From Gammaproteobacteria bacterium (lineage in GTDB: Bacteria; Pseudomonadota; Gammaproteobacteria; GRL18): 64,000 bases of DNA. Both the position numbers and the translations under genes were made by a program. Positions 49,814 through 58,606 of the stretch are shown in pieces. The stretch covers positions 62,001-126,000 of the forward strand of contig JADGDG010000007.1 of NCBI GenBank assembly GCA_016744995.1, written 5' to 3'. Under the pieces are notes generated by a model. That model searched no databases and was not told the DNA's origin. It saw only the letters and a program-made list of their open reading frames with translations. Every line of letters starts with the position of its first letter. Within the stretch, counting starts at the first letter, position 1.

Positions 49814-50077
49814 AAAAAATGTCAAAACAAATATTGTGATAATGGATATATTTTTGACACCCTGTACCCCTGCAATGAATGTAATAAAGGAAAAAGAATG
49901 AAAATTACCCGAATTAATGCTGAAAAACATACAGACAAAGATGTGAATGTGGTTCAGATAGCAATTGGCGATAATTGTTATACGTTAACTGAGCGATTTG
50001 GGAAATTGAATATATTGTCAGATGACAGCTTAATTCAAGTCAACCCTTGCTCGGCTAATCAGATAGATGTTAAATGA
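49811..50077 (+). CDS. small protein with DnaJ-type zinc-finger-like N-terminus
   Basis: 88 residues. CQNKYCDNGYIFDTLYPCNE then CNKG gives a C..C..G / C..C..G pattern like half a DnaJ zinc finger. The remainder (MKITRINAEKHTDKDVNVVQ) is a separate strand-rich part. It overlaps the next gene by 4 nt. Confidence 0.5.
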   Translation: MKKCQNKYCDNGYIFDTLYPCNECNKGKRMKITRINAEKHTDKDVNVVQIAIGDNCYTLTERFGKLNILSDDSLIQVNPCSANQIDVK

Positions 50078-50292
50078 AACGCTGCTCAGCTTGCAATGAA
50101 CTCCGTAGCGATGACCAGTACATTTCTAAAAAACATCAACGAAAAGTAAAAACGTGCCTGGTGTGTAGAAATAGGCAGTCTCGCTATCGAGAATCGGGCA
50201 AAATTCGAACTATTAATGCTCAAGCAAAACTGTTACATGCTGCTGAGCAATTTATCTCACTAGAAAATCTACTGAGCACCCGATGGTTATAA
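50074..50292 (+). CDS. small CxxC zinc-finger-like protein
   Basis: 72 residues. MKRCSACNELRSDDQYISKK and TCLVCRNRQSRYRE carry a CxxC...CxxC pair, a layout of small phage zinc-finger proteins related to HNH-associated domains. No nuclease motif is visible. Confidence 0.55.
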   Translation: MKRCSACNELRSDDQYISKKHQRKVKTCLVCRNRQSRYRESGKIRTINAQAKLLHAAEQFISLENLLSTRWL

Positions 50293-50508
50293 TTACCCAG
50301 GCAATACGATGAAGAGAATATATCATTCTCTAAAATTCGTGCTTTTTTAATTCACTACTATGGTACCAGTGTTGGTAATAAATTGAGCAACCCATTAAAT
50401 ACTGTGACTGCAAAAGACCGATTTGGGCTAGTAACGGTGCAGGGAGAACAGTTTCAGATTGTAGATGTCGGTATGAGAATGCCACAGCATCAAGTTGCTA
50501 AAAAATAA
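50293..50508 (+). pseudogene. C-terminal fragment of a second cytosine-5 methyltransferase
   Basis: The frame encodes IRAFLIHYYGTSVGNKLSNP, LNTVTAKDRFGLVTVQGEQF and QIVDVGMRM. This matches the 47128 protein (VRAFLIKYYGTNVGQACDEP, LQTVTTKHRFGLVTVKGEQY, QIVDIGLRM). It has no start codon and stops before motifs IX-X. The divergence shows an older second methyltransferase gene, not a recent copy. Confidence 0.8.
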
Positions 50509-50527
50509 CGGAAAGCATGAGGTGTAG
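50508..50527 (+). repeat. leader element 9
   Basis: ACGGAAAGCATGAGGTGTAG after the pseudogene stop, before the ATG at 50535. Confidence 0.7.
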
Positions 50528-50534
50528 AGAAGCC

Positions 50535-51308
50535 ATGAATAGAGTTGTCAGTTGGTACAGTTGCGGTGCAGCCAGTGCAGTAGCAACAAAACTTGCAATT
50601 GCAAGCGGTGTGAATGTGACTGTCGCATATTGTGAAGTCAAAGAAGAACATCCTGATAATATGCGCTTCTTAAAAGACTGCGAAAAATGGTTTGGTCAAA
50701 AAATTATCATCTTAGGCAACGATAAATATAAACGCTCAATTTACGAAGTTTTTGACAAGACAAGATATTTGTCGGGGCACAATGGCGCTCGATGCACGAA
50801 AGAATTAAAAAAACAAATGAGAATTGATTTTCAAAAACCAAATGACGTGCAAGTTTTTGGCTATACAGTTGAAGAACAACGCAGAGTTGATAATTTTATT
50901 GATGCAAATAATGAAGTTGAACTTTTAACTCCTTTAATTGACAGCGGATTAACAAAAAGTGATTGCTTAGCAATGATTCAAAGCGCAGGTATTGAGTTAC
51001 CAGAAATGTACAAACTTGGTTACAAAAACAACAACTGCAGAGGATGCGTCAAAGCCCAAAGTCCGGCTTATTGGAAAAAAATACAAATTGATTTTCCTGA
51101 ATATTTCGAAAAAATGTTAGTTCAAGAAAAACGATTAAACGTAAAAATATGTAAAGCGACAATCAACGGTGTAGCTGACGTGAGAATGCAGTTAGATGAT
51201 TTGCCGATCTGGATAAAACCAAAAGACGACTCGCCAGACATACAGTGCGGAATATTTTGTGAACTGGCTCAACAGTCTTATTCACAACAAGCAACATATC
51301 AACAATAA
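50535..51308 (+). CDS. PAPS reductase-like (adenine nucleotide alpha hydrolase) protein
   Basis: 257 residues from the ATG at 50535; an in-frame ATG 18 nt upstream belongs to the leader. VVSWYSCGAASAVATKLAIA is the modified PP-loop (SxGxxS) of the PAPS reductase family. NGARCTKELKKQM, FGYTVEEQRRVDNF and NNNCRGCVKAQSPAYWKKIQ follow the order of phage PAPS-reductase-like proteins. Such proteins bind ATP and may take part in sulfur chemistry on nucleic acid. The neighbouring methyltransferases suggest a DNA-modification role, which is inference. Confidence 0.75.
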   Translation: MNRVVSWYSCGAASAVATKLAIASGVNVTVAYCEVKEEHPDNMRFLKDCEKWFGQKIIILGNDKYKRSIYEVFDKTRYLSGHNGARCTKELKKQMRIDFQKPNDVQVFGYTVEEQRRVDNFIDANNEVELLTPLIDSGLTKSDCLAMIQSAGIELPEMYKLGYKNNNCRGCVKAQSPAYWKKIQIDFPEYFEKMLVQEKRLNVKICKATINGVADVRMQLDDLPIWIKPKDDSPDIQCGIFCELAQQSYSQQATYQQ

Positions 51309-51327
51309 CGGAAAGCATGAGAAGTAG
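51308..51327 (+). repeat. leader element 10
   Basis: ACGGAAAGCATGAGAAGTAG before the ATG at 51337. The internal frame MRSREN ends TAA overlapping the ATG (TAATG). Confidence 0.7.
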
Positions 51328-51336
51328 AGAAAATTA

Positions 51337-52104
51337 ATGATTGAATTGCATCACGGTGATTGTCTTGAGTTATTAAAAGCGGTACCGGATAAAGCTATAG
51401 ATATGGTGCTCGCCGATCCACCTTACGGCACTACACAATGCAAGTGGGATTCAATTATACCATTAGAACCTATGTGGCATCAGTTGAAGCGGGTTATAAA
51501 ACCTAATGGGGCCATTGTATTAATGGCTCAAACACCATTTGATAAAGTGTTGGGTGTGTCCAACATTGAACAACTTAAGTATGAATGGATTTGGGAAAAA
51601 GGAAACGCAACTGGATTTTTTAATGCAAAAAAAATGCCTTTAAAAGCTCATGAAAATGCACTTGTGTTTTCAGATGACGAAAATGAGCATAAAAACATGT
51701 TGGTTTTTTATCAGAAATTGCCTGAATATAATCCTCAAAAGACTTTTGGCCATGAGCGAAAGACTGCCGGAAGGAATGATGTTTATAGTGATGTGTACGG
51801 GAAAGTTGTTAAAAAAGTCCATTACGATTCAACAGAGCGGTACCCAAGAAGCGTTCAAAAATTTTCATCAGATAAGCAAAAAAGTAGATTACATCCAACT
51901 CAAAAGCCAGTAGCACTTATGGAGTTCTTAATAAAAACCTATACCAATATGAATGATACTGTTTTGGATTTCTGTATGGGCTCAGGAACAACCGGTGTTG
52001 CAGCTGTAAACCTAGGTAGAAATTTTATAGGCCACGAAAAAGAAGAGGATATTTTTAATCAAGCAAAAATTCGATTAAACCAAACCGGAAAGCATGAGAA
52101 ATGA
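51337..52104 (+). CDS. DNA N6-adenine / N4-cytosine methyltransferase, beta class
   Basis: 255 residues. Catalytic motif IV is DPPY at residues 27-30 (MVLADPPYGTTQCKWDSIIP), and the SAM-binding motif I lies near the C-terminus (VLDFCMGSGTTGVAAVNLGR), the order of beta-class enzymes. HPTQKPVALMEFLIKTYT is the usual motif X region. It methylates DNA bases, probably to protect phage DNA or regulate it. The last residues TGKHEK are encoded by leader element 11. Confidence 0.88.
   Translation: MIELHHGDCLELLKAVPDKAIDMVLADPPYGTTQCKWDSIIPLEPMWHQLKRVIKPNGAIVLMAQTPFDKVLGVSNIEQLKYEWIWEKGNATGFFNAKKMPLKAHENALVFSDDENEHKNMLVFYQKLPEYNPQKTFGHERKTAGRNDVYSDVYGKVVKKVHYDSTERYPRSVQKFSSDKQKSRLHPTQKPVALMEFLIKTYTNMNDTVLDFCMGSGTTGVAAVNLGRNFIGHEKEEDIFNQAKIRLNQTGKHEK
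52084..52103 (+). repeat. leader element 11
   Basis: ACCGGAAAGCATGAGAAATG, encoding the C-terminus TGKHEK of the methyltransferase and the start codon (52101) of the next gene. Confidence 0.7.
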
Positions 52105-52361
52105 GCAATTGGATACCACACCCTCCTCCACCTTTTTCTAAAAGTGAGGAGTTGAATGACAAACAATTACTAGCACGATCCAAAAAGACGCTGCTCAAGA
52201 TGATTCGCTCATGTGAAAAAAACATTAGGAACATGAAAAACTGTTCTAATTGTGAGTTTGAAATAACAAATGGTATACCTCTTTCTCATGAAAACTGTTT
52301 GAGTTGTGAAAAAGAAAGTAACTGGAAAATATGGAAAATAGGTGAGAACCAAAATGACTGA
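52101..52361 (+). CDS. small Cys-containing hypothetical protein
   Basis: 86 residues. PHPPPPFSKSEELNDK at the start, then CEKNIRNMKNCSNCEFEI and ENCLSCEKES, a possible zinc site. ATGA overlap upstream and an 8-nt overlap with the excisionase-like gene. Confidence 0.5.
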   Translation: MSNWIPHPPPPFSKSEELNDKQLLARSKKTLLKMIRSCEKNIRNMKNCSNCEFEITNGIPLSHENCLSCEKESNWKIWKIGENQND

Positions 52362-52551
52362 TGTACCTATGAGTTTTGAGCGGCTTAAGGCGTTTTTGGG
52401 TTATGAGCAACCGAAAGCAATCATGCGCTGGCTTGATGATAATGGCATCCATTATAAAATTGCAAATAAAAAGCCTGTGACTAGCATGAGTGCAATCAAT
52501 AAAGCCCTACTTGGTGATGATGACGATGACAAAATTGAATTTGAAATGTGA
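52354..52551 (+). CDS. excisionase-like protein (DUF4224 type)
   Basis: 65 residues from the ATG at 52354 (MTDVPMSFERLKAFLGYEQP, KAIMRWLDDNGIHYKIANKK, PVTSMSAINKALL). This is the layout of short DUF4224-type proteins found directly before phage integrases; they act as recombination directionality factors. It ends in an acidic DDDDD tail that overlaps the integrase start. Confidence 0.65.
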   Translation: MTDVPMSFERLKAFLGYEQPKAIMRWLDDNGIHYKIANKKPVTSMSAINKALLGDDDDDKIEFEM

Positions 52552-53551
52552 ACGTGCACCCACATATATGTATTTTCGTAAAGGCCGATGGGTTTATTAT
52601 CCCCACATTAAGGGCGAAATACGAAAGGAAATCACATTAAAGCAGAATAAAAAGTTACTTCGTGAAGATACACCCTGCTCCACCCTGTGGCTATTGTATG
52701 ATGAATTAGTCAATGCACCATCAGATACCCTCTCCTGGTTAATAAAAAAATACTTCAAATCAAAGCAATTTCTTGAGCTGGCCCAGTCAACCCAGGATGG
52801 TTATCATGTATATGCTGAGACCATTGAAAACACCAAATTAAAAAACGGCAAACTCTTTGGTCAGGTTCGTTTTGCAGCGATCACACCAGGTGCCGTTACA
52901 AAATATCTCGACAGCAGAAAATTGAAGATTGCCGGCAATAGAGAAATACAGTTTTTACGCTCGGTTTTCTCATGGGGCTTCGCCAGAGATATTTGTAAAT
53001 CGAATCCATGCAAAGGGGTTAAGCTGAACCCAGAAAAGGCTAGAACGCGCCTGGTTGAGCATTGGGAGTATGATTTAGTTTATAAGACGGCCATTGAAAT
53101 GAAATCTATCTTTGCCCCTGCGATGGAGATTGCTTTTCTTTGTCGGGCAAGACGTGGTGAGGTGTTTAATCTAACCCGTTCTGATATGAAAGAGGATGGG
53201 TTGCTTATCTCCAGAACTAAGGGCAGTATCGCTGAAATCACCTTATGGAATGACAGACTAAAACAAGCCGTTGAACTGGCCAGAAGTCACAACAAGAACA
53301 CATTAAGTCAGTATTTAATCCATCGTAAAGATGGAAGAGCTTATACTAAAAATGCGTTGGATTCAGCCTGGCAGCGAGTGATAAAAAAGGCACTGGATGG
53401 TGATAACGAATTAACTGAAAAATTCCGGTTCCATGATCTTAAAGCCATGGGGGTTTCTTTTCATAAAAGCCATCACTCCGGGCATAAATCTGAAAAAGCA
53501 AAAGCGGTTTACTTAAGACAAACAGACCGAGTTGAACCAACTGGTGAATAA
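52514..53551 (+). CDS. int: tyrosine integrase
   Basis: About 345 residues; the start is uncertain among clustered ATGs at 52514-52523. Catalytic elements: Arg I in CRARRGEVFNLTRSD, Lys in SRTKGSIAEI, FHDLKAMGVSF where a Lys replaces the usual second Arg of HxxR, GHKSEKAKAVYL with the nucleophile Tyr. This HDLK form is common in phage integrases. It recombines attP with tRNA-Arg, and lies next to attR. Confidence 0.9.
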   Translation: MMMTMTKLNLKCERAPTYMYFRKGRWVYYPHIKGEIRKEITLKQNKKLLREDTPCSTLWLLYDELVNAPSDTLSWLIKKYFKSKQFLELAQSTQDGYHVYAETIENTKLKNGKLFGQVRFAAITPGAVTKYLDSRKLKIAGNREIQFLRSVFSWGFARDICKSNPCKGVKLNPEKARTRLVEHWEYDLVYKTAIEMKSIFAPAMEIAFLCRARRGEVFNLTRSDMKEDGLLISRTKGSIAEITLWNDRLKQAVELARSHNKNTLSQYLIHRKDGRAYTKNALDSAWQRVIKKALDGDNELTEKFRFHDLKAMGVSFHKSHHSGHKSEKAKAVYLRQTDRVEPTGE

Positions 53552-53553
53552 TA

Positions 53554-53576
53554 TTTGTGGGATTTTTTGTGGGAAA
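53554..53576. promoter_or_regulatory. candidate integrase arm-type sites, right
   Basis: Two direct copies of TTTGTGGGA (53554-53562 and within 53563-53576) between int and attR, matching the four by attL. Confidence 0.6.
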
Positions 53577-53622
53577 ACAAAAAAGGCCAGAGGATGATAA
53601 ATCGCTCTAGCCCTTATGGTGT

Positions 53623-53670
53623 ATGGTGCGCTTGACAGGAGTCGAACCTGTAACCGCTCGGTTCGTAGCC
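53623..53670. repeat. attR (48-bp, within intact tRNA-Arg)
   Basis: Identical to 4862-4909. The phage supplies this 3' part so the tRNA stays whole after integration. Confidence 0.93.
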
Positions 53671-53700
53671 GAGTACTCTATCCAGTTGAGCTACAAGCGC
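53624..53700 (-). tRNA. tRNA-Arg(ACG)
   Basis: 77 nt. Acceptor GCGCTTG / CAAGCGC, discriminator A and encoded CCA. Anticodon loop CTACGAA gives ACG. T-loop GTTCGACTC is normal. It is the prophage integration site. Confidence 0.95.
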
Positions 53701-53844
53701 ATAGCTTTTATAGTTGTGTCTGCTAAAAAAGTGGGTGAATTATGAAGTTTTAGGTCAGCTTTGTCAACCCAATATTTAACAAAAGAGTTAAAATTATCAG
53801 TTATACTTCAATCACTTTTTACAACTTTATTTTACAACAAAAAA

Positions 53845-53937
53845 TGGCGAAGAGGGGGGGATTCGAACCCCCGATACGGCTATAAACCGTATACTCCCTT
53901 AGCAGGGGAGCGCCTTCAGCCACTCGGCCACCTCTCC
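53845..53937 (-). tRNA. tRNA-Ser(GCU)
   Basis: 93 nt with a long variable arm. Acceptor GGAGAGG pairs with CTCTTCGCCA end, anticodon loop CTGCTAA gives GCT, and CCA is encoded. It lies between csrA and tRNA-Arg, the usual gammaproteobacterial order. Confidence 0.95.
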
Positions 53938-54064
53938 AAAATTTGAACGCTAGGATACCTTTAGTTGGCGTTCAGGTAAAGTCTTTTCTGACTTTTTATC
54001 AAACTATTTTTTTAATCTTAAATCAATAGAGCACTATAATGCTGAATTTGGCCCGGATCATTGA

Positions 54065-54262
54065 TTAGATATTTCCCTCTGAGTCATCCTCAGGTGATTT
54101 TTCACACTGAATACGATCATAAATCTCTTCACGATGTACAGAAACATTTTTCGGTGCATTGATACCAATACGAACCTGATTTCCCTTCACACCCAAAACA
54201 GTGATATGAACATCATCACCAATAATCAATGTTTCACCAACACGGCGAGTTAAAATTAGCAC
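54065..54262 (-). CDS. csrA: carbon storage regulator CsrA
   Basis: 65 residues. [52 protein letters not shown]: full CsrA/RsmA with conserved L4, R6 and R44 RNA-binding residues. It binds GGA motifs in mRNA leaders to repress or activate translation. It follows lysC after a 187-nt gap. GGAA-containing leaders in the prophage could in principle be CsrA targets. Confidence 0.97.
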   Translation of the reverse strand: MLILTRRVGETLIIGDDVHITVLGVKGNQVRIGINAPKNVSVHREEIYDRIQCEKSPEDDSEGNI

Positions 54263-54449
54263 TATGGTTCTCCTTTACACTTAGCAAGTAATATACTTGT
54301 AAACCAGTAACATTAAGGCTAAACGCCCTTTTTGATTAATTATTATTCTTTATTACCATTCACAGCTAGTACCATAGTGGTAATTAAAAATAATTTCACC
54401 TTATTTTTAAGAAAAGTGAAATAAATATCGAATATTATCGTTTATTTCT

Positions 54450-55694
54450 TTAGTTCTGCTCCAGACCAAAAGCAGAATGAAGAGTTCTGACTCCCAGCTC
54501 CAGATATTTTTCATCAACGACTACAGAAATTTTTATTTCTGAGGTCGAAATCATATTGATATTGATACCCTCTTCTGCCAGAGTCTTAAACATTTTACTG
54601 GCAATACCTGCATGAGAACGCATGCCCACACCCACTAAGGATATTTTAACGATTTTATCATCACCAACCACTTCTCTGGCACCCAGCTCATCAGCCACCT
54701 GTCGAAGCACTTCTTTTGCTTGAGTAAAATCATTACGGTGCACAGTAAAAGTAAAATCAGTAGTACCATCCGCACTGATGTTTTGAATGATCATATCGAT
54801 TTCAACATTACTATCACCAACTGGCCCCAGTATACTATAGGCCACACCGGGTTTGTCTGGAACACCCAATATTGTTAATTTGGCTTCATCCCGATTAAAA
54901 GCAATACCAGAAATCAATGCCTGTTCCATTTCATCTTCCTCATAAGTTATTAGAGTGCCATTTGCTGCATCATCACCATCATCAAAAGAGGGTTCATCAA
55001 AACTTGAGAGTACTCTCAAAGGAACATTGTATTTTCCTGCAAACTCTACAGCTCTTATTTGTAATACTTTGGAGCCCAGACTAGCCATCTCCAACATTTC
55101 TTCAAATGTAATTTTATCCAGCCTTCTGGCTTCGGGTACCACACGAGGATCAGTTGTATAGACACCATCAACATCTGTATAAATCTGGCATTCATCTGCC
55201 TTAAGAGCTGCAGCCAGGGCCACAGCGGTGGTATCTGAACCACCTCGTCCGAGCGTGGTTATATTGCCGAACTCATCCACACCCTGAAAGCCGGCCACCA
55301 CGATAACCCGACCTTCATTTAGATCAGTGCGCATTTTTTTTTCTTCAATGCTCAGGATCCGGGCTTTATTATGTGTACTATCGGTTAAAATATGAACCTG
55401 AGTACCGGTATAAGAACGCGCTTTGATGCCACGTTTATTCAATGCCATGCTTAATAATGCAATGGTAACCTGCTCGCCCGTTGACAATAGCACATCGTAT
55501 TCACGTGCCTCAGGTTTTTCATCAATACTATGCGCCAGTTTAACCAGACGATTAGTTTCACCACTCATGGCAGAAACCACAACAACAATATCATCGCCGT
55601 GTTTACGAAACAGGCCAATTCTGTCAGCAACATTTTCAATACGTTCAACTGTACCAACAGAGGTGCCACCAAATTTTTGAACAATTAAAGCCAT
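54450..55694 (-). CDS. lysC: aspartate kinase
   Basis: 414 residues. MALIVQKFGGTSVGTVERIE at the N-terminus, GRGGSDTTAVALAAALKADE and TDVDGVYTTDPR in the kinase domain (about 1-250), then two ACT domains (about 270-414, LTILGVPDKPGVAYSILGPV and KISLVGVGMRSHAGIASKMF). First step of the Lys/Thr/Met pathway, phosphorylation of aspartate, feedback inhibited through the ACT domains. It lies after alaS in a common order. Confidence 0.97.
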   Translation of the reverse strand: MALIVQKFGGTSVGTVERIENVADRIGLFRKHGDDIVVVVSAMSGETNRLVKLAHSIDEKPEAREYDVLLSTGEQVTIALLSMALNKRGIKARSYTGTQVHILTDSTHNKARILSIEEKKMRTDLNEGRVIVVAGFQGVDEFGNITTLGRGGSDTTAVALAAALKADECQIYTDVDGVYTTDPRVVPEARRLDKITFEEMLEMASLGSKVLQIRAVEFAGKYNVPLRVLSSFDEPSFDDGDDAANGTLITYEEDEMEQALISGIAFNRDEAKLTILGVPDKPGVAYSILGPVGDSNVEIDMIIQNISADGTTDFTFTVHRNDFTQAKEVLRQVADELGAREVVGDDKIVKISLVGVGMRSHAGIASKMFKTLAEEGININMISTSEIKISVVVDEKYLELGVRTLHSAFGLEQN

Positions 55695-55806
55695 ATCAAT
55701 GTATCGTATCTATATTGTGTTAAAAAACTATATTAATTATTACTATTAAAAAGATGAAAAACAAGATCTATGTAAGATTATGACTACATAATCCCTACGA
55801 AGGCGC

Positions 55807-58437
55807 TTATTCTAACTGATTTTCTACCCAAGATGGAACCATAGAAAGCGCTTTTTCAAGATTTTCTGGTTGATTACCTCCTGCCATAGCCATATCAGGA
55901 CGTCCACCACCTTTACCACCGACCTGACTTGCCACACTATTCACCAGATCACCTGCTTTGATACGCTTGATGCTGTCTTTACTAACACCAGCTGCCAGGC
56001 TGACTTTATCACCATTAACAACAGCTAAAACAATCGCACAACTACCCAGTTTAGATTTGAGTTGATCCATTGTATCCCGCAGACCTTTAGCATCAACACC
56101 TTCTAATTTGGCTGCAAGTACTTTAAGACCCTTTATTTCAACTGCACTGTCAGTTAATTCACTGCCCTGAGCATTAGCCAGTTTACCTTTTAGCTGATCT
56201 AATTCTTTTTCCAGCTTTTTAGAACGTTCAAGCAATGTAGAAATCTTATCAAACATCGAATCACGATTCGCTTTAAGCAATGCAGCTGATTGATCAATCT
56301 GCTGCTCATTTTTCTCGATATACGTTAAAGCACCCTGACCGGTCACTGCTTCAATACGGCGAACCCCGGCAGCAACACCACCCTCAGAAGTAATTTTCAT
56401 CAGACCGATATCACCTGTGCGGCTCACATGGGTACCACCGCAAAGTTCAATAGAAAAGTTACTCATACTCAGGACTCGCACTTTATCAGCATATTTTTCG
56501 CCAAACAGTGCCATGGCACCACTTTCTTTTGCCGCATCAATATCCATTAAAGTGGTATCAACCTGATGGTTTTTTCGGATCTGCTGATTTACCAGTGTTT
56601 CAATGCTTTGTAATTGCTTAGGGGAAATACTTTCAAAATGGGAAAAATCAAAACGTAATTTTTCATCATCAACCAATGAACCTTTTTGCTGTACATGATC
56701 ACCTAAAACTATTCGTAAAGCCGCATGAAGCAAATGAGTTGCAGAGTGATTACAGGCAATATCATCGCGATTATTAGCATCAACCACACAATTGACCATG
56801 TCACCTGTTTTAAAGGAACCTTGTATTAATTGACCAATATGAACAAAAACATCACCATTCTTTTGTGTATCAAGCACTTTAAATTGAGCATCTTCAGTTG
56901 AAATAATCCCGCTATCACCCACTTGACCACCAGATTCAGCATAAAACGGACTACGATCCAGTATTATCATGGCAGAACTATTTTCCGCAGCGTCCGCTGT
57001 CAATTGCTGACTCATTTCACCTGCAACAATAATGTTAAGGATTTTACAGCCAGTTTCACTTAAATCATTATAGCCGACAAATTCTGTTTTACCTTCCAGA
57101 CTAAGGTCTTCATTGTAATCAATGTCAAAAGCACTGGATGCACGAGCGGTTTCACGCTGCTTTTCCATGGCTTTCTCATAACCATCCCGATCAATTTCCA
57201 ACTCATGTTCCCGAGCCACATCTGCGGTCAAATCAACGGGAAAACCATAGGTATCATAAAGTTTGAAAACCACTTCACCTGGAATAACTTTACCCTTGAG
57301 CTGCTTAATCTCTTCTCCCAGGATTTGCATACCCTGTTCCAGAGTTTCAGCAAAGCGAATTTCTTCCTGCTTAAGAATTTTTTCAACCTGCTGCTGAGCT
57401 TTGCTTAATTCAGGGTAAGCTTCGCCCATTTCCTGTTGTAACACATCCACCAGCTTGTAAAAGAACGCTTCTCTGAGCCCCAGTTTATGGCCATGACGAA
57501 TAGCACGACGGATAATGCGCCGCAGCACATAACCACGTCCTTCATTCGAAGGGATAATGCCGTCAACAATAAGGAAAGAACAGGCTCGAATATGGTCAGC
57601 GATCACTCGCAATGATTTGTTTTCTATATCTTTGCAATCTGCTAATTTGGCAATTGTTTTAATGATGTGCTGAAAAAGGTCTATTTCGTAGTTGTTATGA
57701 ACTCCCTGTAAAATCGCCGCCAGACGCTCCATACCCATGCCTGTATCAACTGATGGGTGCGGTAAAGCAGTCATTTTTCCTGATTTATCCCGGTTGTACT
57801 GCATAAAAACCAGATTCCAGATTTCGATGTAACGATCGCCATCTTCTTCAGGAGTACCTGGGGGACCACCCGCAATGTGTGCACCATGATCATAAAAAAT
57901 TTCACTGCAAGGGCCACATGGCCCCGTATCACCCATAGACCAGAAATTATCTTTAGCACCAATTTTAGAAAAACGATCTGATGAAATTTTCATTTCATTC
58001 AACCAGATATCCGTGGCTTCATCATCATCTTCAAAAACTGTCACCCAGAGTCTGTCTTCTGACAAACCAACGACTTTGGTTAAAAAATCCCAGGCATATT
58101 GGATGGCTTCACGTTTAAAATAATCACCGAAGCTAAAATTGCCCAGCATTTCAAAAAAGGTATGATGTCGAGCGGTATAACCAACATTTTCTAAGTCATT
58201 ATGTTTGCCACCCGCACGGACACAACGCTGGCTACTGGTGGCACGTTTATAATTGCGCTTGTCATGCCCCAGAAAAACATCCTTGAATTGAACCATGCCT
58301 GCATTTGTAAAGAGTAAAGTGGGATCATTTCCAGGCACCAAAGGGCTGCTTGAAACACGTTTATGTCCCTGTTCTTCAAAGAACTCAAGAAATGCAGTAC
58401 GAAGTTGTGCACTTGTTTTAATTGAATCTTTTTGCAT
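55807..58437 (-). CDS. alaS: alanyl-tRNA synthetase
   Basis: 876 residues, normal length. Class II catalytic core at the N-terminus ([54 protein letters not shown]), editing domain with [12 protein letters not shown] and [13 protein letters not shown] (zinc ligands), and C-Ala domain ending [12 protein letters not shown]. It charges tRNA-Ala. Confidence 0.98.
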   Translation of the reverse strand: MQKDSIKTSAQLRTAFLEFFEEQGHKRVSSSPLVPGNDPTLLFTNAGMVQFKDVFLGHDKRNYKRATSSQRCVRAGGKHNDLENVGYTARHHTFFEMLGNFSFGDYFKREAIQYAWDFLTKVVGLSEDRLWVTVFEDDDEATDIWLNEMKISSDRFSKIGAKDNFWSMGDTGPCGPCSEIFYDHGAHIAGGPPGTPEEDGDRYIEIWNLVFMQYNRDKSGKMTALPHPSVDTGMGMERLAAILQGVHNNYEIDLFQHIIKTIAKLADCKDIENKSLRVIADHIRACSFLIVDGIIPSNEGRGYVLRRIIRRAIRHGHKLGLREAFFYKLVDVLQQEMGEAYPELSKAQQQVEKILKQEEIRFAETLEQGMQILGEEIKQLKGKVIPGEVVFKLYDTYGFPVDLTADVAREHELEIDRDGYEKAMEKQRETARASSAFDIDYNEDLSLEGKTEFVGYNDLSETGCKILNIIVAGEMSQQLTADAAENSSAMIILDRSPFYAESGGQVGDSGIISTEDAQFKVLDTQKNGDVFVHIGQLIQGSFKTGDMVNCVVDANNRDDIACNHSATHLLHAALRIVLGDHVQQKGSLVDDEKLRFDFSHFESISPKQLQSIETLVNQQIRKNHQVDTTLMDIDAAKESGAMALFGEKYADKVRVLSMSNFSIELCGGTHVSRTGDIGLMKITSEGGVAAGVRRIEAVTGQGALTYIEKNEQQIDQSAALLKANRDSMFDKISTLLERSKKLEKELDQLKGKLANAQGSELTDSAVEIKGLKVLAAKLEGVDAKGLRDTMDQLKSKLGSCAIVLAVVNGDKVSLAAGVSKDSIKRIKAGDLVNSVASQVGGKGGGRPDMAMAGGNQPENLEKALSMVPSWVENQLE

Positions 58438-58606
58438 AAAAAACTTATTCTCTTACTTTTAAATACAACAATGCTCTCGACAATGAAAGAGCATTCTCTA
58501 CTTTTTTGGATATTAACGAGTATCTATTCGTTTATTCTGCTTTAGCTCCCCTCTTCAGCAAATGGGGAAGAAAGCCAAAAACAATTAACGAATGGGCACT
58601 AATCCA

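Larger units (their letters stand above)
4862..53670. mobile_element. lambda-like siphophage prophage integrated in tRNA-Arg
   Basis: Bounded by a 48-bp direct repeat that is the 3' part of tRNA-Arg(ACG). One equivalent length is 48,761 bp. It contains integrase, excisionase-like gene, repressor, Cro-like gene, O-like and Q-like genes, TerS/TerL, lambda-type head genes, lysis genes, a tape measure of about 1,300 residues and tail-tip genes. No late gene is visibly broken, so it may be inducible. The head module is lambda-type, while the tail module has features I associate with Mu-like siphophages such as D3112. Confidence 0.93.

Noticed and set aside
50517..50534. N-terminal extension of the PAPS-reductase-like protein (MRCREA)
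   Set aside because: These codons belong to the repeated leader; the conserved start MNRVVSWYS follows it.
47128..52104. Restriction-modification system
   Set aside because: Two methyltransferases are present but no endonuclease or specificity subunit is recognisable, so a full system is not claimed.
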